NCBI GenBank assembly: GCA_902788605.1
Contig: CADAKX010000015.1
Coordinates: 1-44,502, forward strand
Length of the DNA: 44,502 nucleotides
Source: an uncultured Prevotellaceae bacterium
GTDB lineage: Bacteria > Bacteroidota > Bacteroidia > Bacteroidales > Bacteroidaceae
Direction of reading: 5' to 3'
Shown here piece by piece: positions 42,701 through 44,502 of this stretch; within the stretch, counting starts at the first letter, position 1, and each line of letters begins with the position of its first letter. A model generated the notes under the pieces. That model saw only the letters and a list, made by a program, of their open reading frames with translations. It made no database searches and had not been told where the DNA came from. The position numbers and the translations under genes were made by a program.

Positions 42701-42979
42701 ATCGCCAACAATATTCAATATTTCAAACTTTCCTTTAGAATACAAATTCTTTGCATCCAGCAGGAACTTTTGCCCTTTTCCCTGCAAATCAGACTCTAAA
42801 GCCAGAAGGAAACTTGATTTTCCTGTTCCATAAGAACCGATAATCGTAAAAGAGTGGATGCCAGAATGGAAGTCATTCACTATATTGTAAATGGAACGTT
42901 GAGCGTTGGGGGTTACAATATAATGTGAACCTTCTGCAAAGCCATACTCTATATTTGCCGACAAACTAAACTTTCTCAT
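39755..42979 (-). CDS. sspC: SspC-like large ATPase
   Basis: A 1074-aa P-loop ATPase. Walker A is GSYGTGKS at 48-55 and Walker B is LVLVIDEFGK with Asp137 and Glu138. The rest is helical with no further recognised domain. In Ssp systems SspC is the ATPase that works with the DUF4007 nickase SspB and the PAPS-reductase-like SspD to install phosphorothioate groups; gene order and size fit this here. Its start overlaps the DUF4007 gene by 14 nt. Similar large ATPases occur in BREX (PglY/BrxC), but none of the other BREX genes is present. Confidence 0.65.
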   Translation of the reverse strand: MRKFSLSANIEYGFAEGSHYIVTPNAQRSIYNIVNDFHSGIHSFTIIGSYGTGKSSFLLALESDLQGKGQKFLLDAKNLYSKGKFEILNIVGDYTDFSTLLRRQLQIEGTSESVLDGLRSRYDECQKRGAFLVLVIDEFGKVLEHAAKNNPERELYFLQKFAEFVNKSSHILLLTTLHQNFSAYARGLSEQQANEWTKVKGRFKEIPFVEPIEQLLFLASQQLQKESIDSSIAMAQMKRLSALAKETHFISEDFKAQTAFQLYPLDVFSAYAITSAIQRYGQNERSLFTFLASKGAIADFKPSESETYNLQHVYDYIVYNFYSYLKDANADSMNWTSMKVSIERVEGHSWDTKEELLQAVKIVKAIGLLNLFGVAGFRLSKEQLSEYARLAMDCPNASEIIGKLEKKMIIRYAAYKERFVLFEGTDVDLEAEIREASLMVSRPVAFVDELSVFFNRRISPVKAHFYQRGTPRFFDYILCEEPLEIIPNGDTDGYIELVFSTQKNALEIIKSFSTSHSEHALIFAFFKNTDDIVEHLYNIKKYNYLLEKVIKKEDRVALTEITNLREHEEALLNKSISDNLFAYKNRVTWIFRGEERKVRSHREFNQLLSFVCNEVYSETPYMNNELFNRHKLSGPINAARKVYLEHLVQHHAEPDLGFSADKFPPEKTIYYSLLKNTGLHGDGLFTDVPQNEGISSVWKACEEFLQSTENKARKISELIKILSTQPYKLKQGFLDFWIPTYLFIRRQDFALYDASKGAFMPEVNMEFFDLLQKHPQDFEVKKFAVDGVKLGFFNQYRRFINLGEEFIITKDSFIETIKPFLSFYVRLDDYTKHTRKFNHGSTMKFRDVLAQAKDPEKAFFEDLPEALGFNQEKLKQEEFIREYGNIIQRAIRELRTCYSGLIDRIEERLIDGFDLQSGDYNDYVQEIRHRLAHVKTYLLTDKQREFYHHVMTEYDNRTQWYQSICYTILDQRLDALRDEQEEKLVDDLIYMFRTCEKYSSISQKADDQDKSDAYSFDLVSNRGTDIRTQTYILSQKDKRQSEDLEAQINKLLSTSDDNVGVCTLLSILNKKITK

Positions 42980-43826
42980 AATAGTGGTCTAATACATCAA
43001 TAGGGTCCATCGCTTTTGTGAACTGAATCTGGCGAATGCCTGCGACATCACTATAGGCAATCTCGTCGGGATAATCGTTGGCAAGACGTTTTAGCATATC
43101 GATAGTTTCTCCATCGTTCATACAGAAGGTGGAGCCAACTTTTTCCTGAATTGCTTCGTATGGAATGCTACTATCTCCGCTTTGCTCTTTCAGTCTTAAG
43201 AGTCCATAAAGAAAGATTTCTTTTGTTACTTCACGCTTTCCTTCACCATTAAAGAAATAACCTTTTCGTTCCGTATTTTGCCTTATAAGATCAAGGTCTA
43301 TCAGTAAAGAAGAAAAATCCTCGTTTGATTGGGGCTTTCTGGGCAGAACGTAGTTAAGAATCAAAACACCTATATCTTTCTTGACAGTATTTTCATTAAA
43401 AAGATTGTTCTTACCTGCCTCTGCCATTTTCAGTTTTACATGAGAGAGAACCTGTTCTCTTTCAAACTGAGGATATGCCTGCTGAAATCCACAGAAGAAC
43501 ATATTGTAAAGTGTAGCTTCACCATTGAATACTAAATTGAAATGCAGCAACCAAAGAGTAGCAAGATCTTCCATATATTTATCCTTACCGTCTACCTCAT
43601 TGAAAAGATAGTTGCCTAACCATGTAGGCTGATCGCCATCACAAACGCCAAAGACTCGAAGCCAATAGCGGATAGAGGCAACCATGTTCTTGCCAACCCC
43701 TAAATCGATGACAGCATCAGGGTTGTTAAAGTTCTTCCCTTGGACGACAAAATCATATCCCTTCTTCAACCACAAAGTTTTACAGGGAAAAGACTCATGC
43801 CCTGAGAATACATATTTATTCATCAT
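42966..43826 (-). CDS. sspB: SspB-like DUF4007 protein
   Basis: A 286-aa protein with the DUF4007 start SGHESFPCKTLWLKKGYDF at 8-26 and the conserved LGVGKNMV at 42-49. DUF4007 proteins occur next to PAPS-reductase-like genes; to my knowledge SspB, the site-specific nickase of the SspABCD phosphorothioation system, belongs here. The Cys in ESFPC and the aromatic-rich N-terminal region are typical. It starts 4 nt after the XRE gene and overlaps sspC by 14 nt. Confidence 0.68.
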   Translation of the reverse strand: MMNKYVFSGHESFPCKTLWLKKGYDFVVQGKNFNNPDAVIDLGVGKNMVASIRYWLRVFGVCDGDQPTWLGNYLFNEVDGKDKYMEDLATLWLLHFNLVFNGEATLYNMFFCGFQQAYPQFEREQVLSHVKLKMAEAGKNNLFNENTVKKDIGVLILNYVLPRKPQSNEDFSSLLIDLDLIRQNTERKGYFFNGEGKREVTKEIFLYGLLRLKEQSGDSSIPYEAIQEKVGSTFCMNDGETIDMLKRLANDYPDEIAYSDVAGIRQIQFTKAMDPIDVLDHYYEKV

Positions 43827-43830
43827 GTTA

Positions 43831-44058
43831 TCACATTAATATTGATTCGAATGACTTCTTATTGATTAAGTCCATTATTTCTACGTCAAGCAGCTTTGCT
43901 GTTTTCATCAGCATCTCCAGTGGAGGTTGTGACGAATTGGTACACCACTTTGAAACAGTCGTTGGCGCACATCCCAATTCTCTGGATAGCCAGAGATTGG
44001 TCTTCTTTTTCTCTGCGAGAATCACCTTTAGGCGATTGAGATCTTTGTTACTTGCCAT
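43831..44058 (-). CDS. XRE-family transcription regulator of the defence operon
   Basis: A 75-aa helix-turn-helix protein (NRLKVILAEKKKTNLWLSRE, then GCAPTTVSKWC and MKTAKLLDVEIMDLIN). It is the first gene of the island, 4 nt before the SspB-like gene, and probably an autoregulator of the whole operon. The ATG at 44058 is used because the promoter box covers 44082-44089; the frame extending to 44082 would start within it. Confidence 0.78.
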   Translation of the reverse strand: MASNKDLNRLKVILAEKKKTNLWLSRELGCAPTTVSKWCTNSSQPPLEMLMKTAKLLDVEIMDLINKKSFESILM

Positions 44059-44081
44059 TGTCGTTATTTGGATATTTGGCA

Positions 44082-44089
44082 CAAAGATA
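44082..44089 (-). promoter_or_regulatory. Promoter box of the defence operon
   Basis: TATCTTTG reads on the minus strand at 44089-44082, about 24 nt upstream of the regulator's ATG. The -33 region is only partial (TTTA). It is the only good box upstream of the island's head gene. Confidence 0.6.
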
Positions 44090-44205
44090 CAGTTTTTAGG
44101 CGAGAATAAAGTACGGAAACCTATTAAAAGTTGTAAAAAAGAGTGATTTTAGTGAATTTCATTCATCTTATGCACAAAACATGCTTAATGTTGCCAGATT
44201 TTTTG

Positions 44206-44213
44206 TACTTTTG
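44206..44213 (+). promoter_or_regulatory. Promoter box of the metallo-beta-lactamase-like gene
   Basis: TACTTTTG at 44206-44213, 46 nt upstream of the ATG at 44260 and divergent from the defence-operon promoter. Confidence 0.5.
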
Positions 44214-44259
44214 CAATGTTTAAAGAAAATCGTAAAAGCAAGTAGGGAAAAAATAAGCT

Positions 44260-44445
44260 ATGCAAGAATCCTATATACAAGTTATGCCTGCAAGACATGG
44301 TGATGCCTTTATTTTGCACTGTAGCAAAAATGAGAATAAGGGCATCATAGCCATTGACGGCGGTCCCTATCCTAATCCACGCTTCAATCCTTTTATAAAG
44401 GAAATCATTAGTGTCCCGTTAAAATGGGACGAGTTTAAATATTAA
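44260..44445 (+). pseudogene. 5' fragment of a metallo-beta-lactamase-fold-like gene
   Basis: A 61-aa frame. The N-terminal 50 residues (YIQVMPARHGDAFILHCSKN; GIIAIDGGPYPNPRFNPFIK) match the first strands of metallo-beta-lactamase-fold hydrolases that begin with a GDA-FILHC turn and an IDGGP motif. The expected THxHxDH metal-binding motif should follow within about 20 residues but does not: the frame ends in SVPLKWDEFKY. The break coincides with an inverted repeat (44413-44430), so the gene looks interrupted by an insertion. Confidence 0.6.
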
Positions 44446-44502
44446 TCAAATAGCCCCGGAATGAGGGGACCAAATTGATCTTTGACATCGTTGAAATTAG
44501 TC
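44411..44502. mobile_element. Possible end of an insertion element
   Basis: From about 44411 the sequence no longer fits the interrupted gene. It opens with GTCCC and GGGAC (44413-44417 and 44426-44430) as an inverted pair. A second one follows (CCCC at 44454-44457 with GGGG at 44464-44467). The window ends before any transposase frame, so the element and its family cannot be identified. Confidence 0.4.

Noticed and set aside
39755-43826. BREX system (PglY/BrxC-like ATPase)
   Set aside because: No PglX methyltransferase, PglZ, BrxA or BrxB; neighbours are a DUF4007 and a PAPS-reductase-like gene, which fit Ssp.

Overview
Organism: the window looks like a Bacteroidales chromosome, most likely Prevotella or a relative (Segatella, Xylanibacter). 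The evidence is the TAnnTTTG promoter box upstream of many genes, the scarcity of Shine-Dalgarno sequences, Bacteroidetes gene families (DUF6057, DUF3990/DUF3791, a RelA/SpoT-type protein, a cupin-HTH regulator next to an acyl-CoA ligase), and the DUF177-rpmF-fabH...era-der neighbourhood. No species can be named from sequence reading alone. LAYOUT. 1-815: a non-coding, repeat-packed start (11-bp, 21/22-bp and 22-bp units, plus three tight hairpins). 816-2871: a phospholipid-transport operon (mlaE, mlaF) with a YgjP-like metallopeptidase. 2928-8970, minus strand: a housekeeping block (DUF177, L32, fabH, era, der, a small lipoprotein) with a secreted CE1-type esterase placed between fabH and era. 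9091-10221: an orphan histidine kinase. 10267-15531, minus strand: a probable lipid-headgroup operon made of a nucleotidyltransferase, a HisC/CobD-like PLP enzyme, a CDP-alcohol phosphatidyltransferase that lacks its fourth motif Asp, and a flippase-like membrane protein fused in frame to a clostripain-family lipoprotein. 15692-24498, plus strand and visibly GC-rich: a (p)ppGpp synthetase-like protein, an XRE-cupin regulator, an acyl-CoA ligase, a DUF6057 membrane protein, a PD40 lipoprotein with a haem-c motif, and a secreted GH30 glycosidase. 24499-26416: a mostly non-coding boundary with a truncated HigA antitoxin, a candidate structured transcript, an excisionase-like HTH gene and a long degenerate repeat block. 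26417-44058, minus strand and visibly AT-rich: a defence island. 44260-44502: the 5' end of a metallo-beta-lactamase-fold-like gene that runs into what looks like a mobile-element end. DEFENCE ISLAND. Fourteen genes, all on the minus strand and mostly with gaps of 12 nt or less or with overlaps, run from a small XRE regulator through SspB-like (DUF4007), SspC-like (1074-aa ATPase), a DUF3791/DUF3990/DUF3791 cassette, SspD-like (PAPS-reductase family) and SspE-like (DUF262/DUF1524). They continue into a PLD-nuclease/SF2 helicase, a 76-aa protein, an SMC/Rad50-like ATPase, a 190-aa protein and two membrane-anchored proteins. A separately promoted AlbA/Schlafen-like gene flanked by direct repeats closes the island. 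The first part reads as a DNA phosphorothioation defence system without its own cysteine desulfurase. The ADP-ribosyltransferase-like cassette inside the modification operon, and the appended helicase/SMC module, are the most interesting content of the window.
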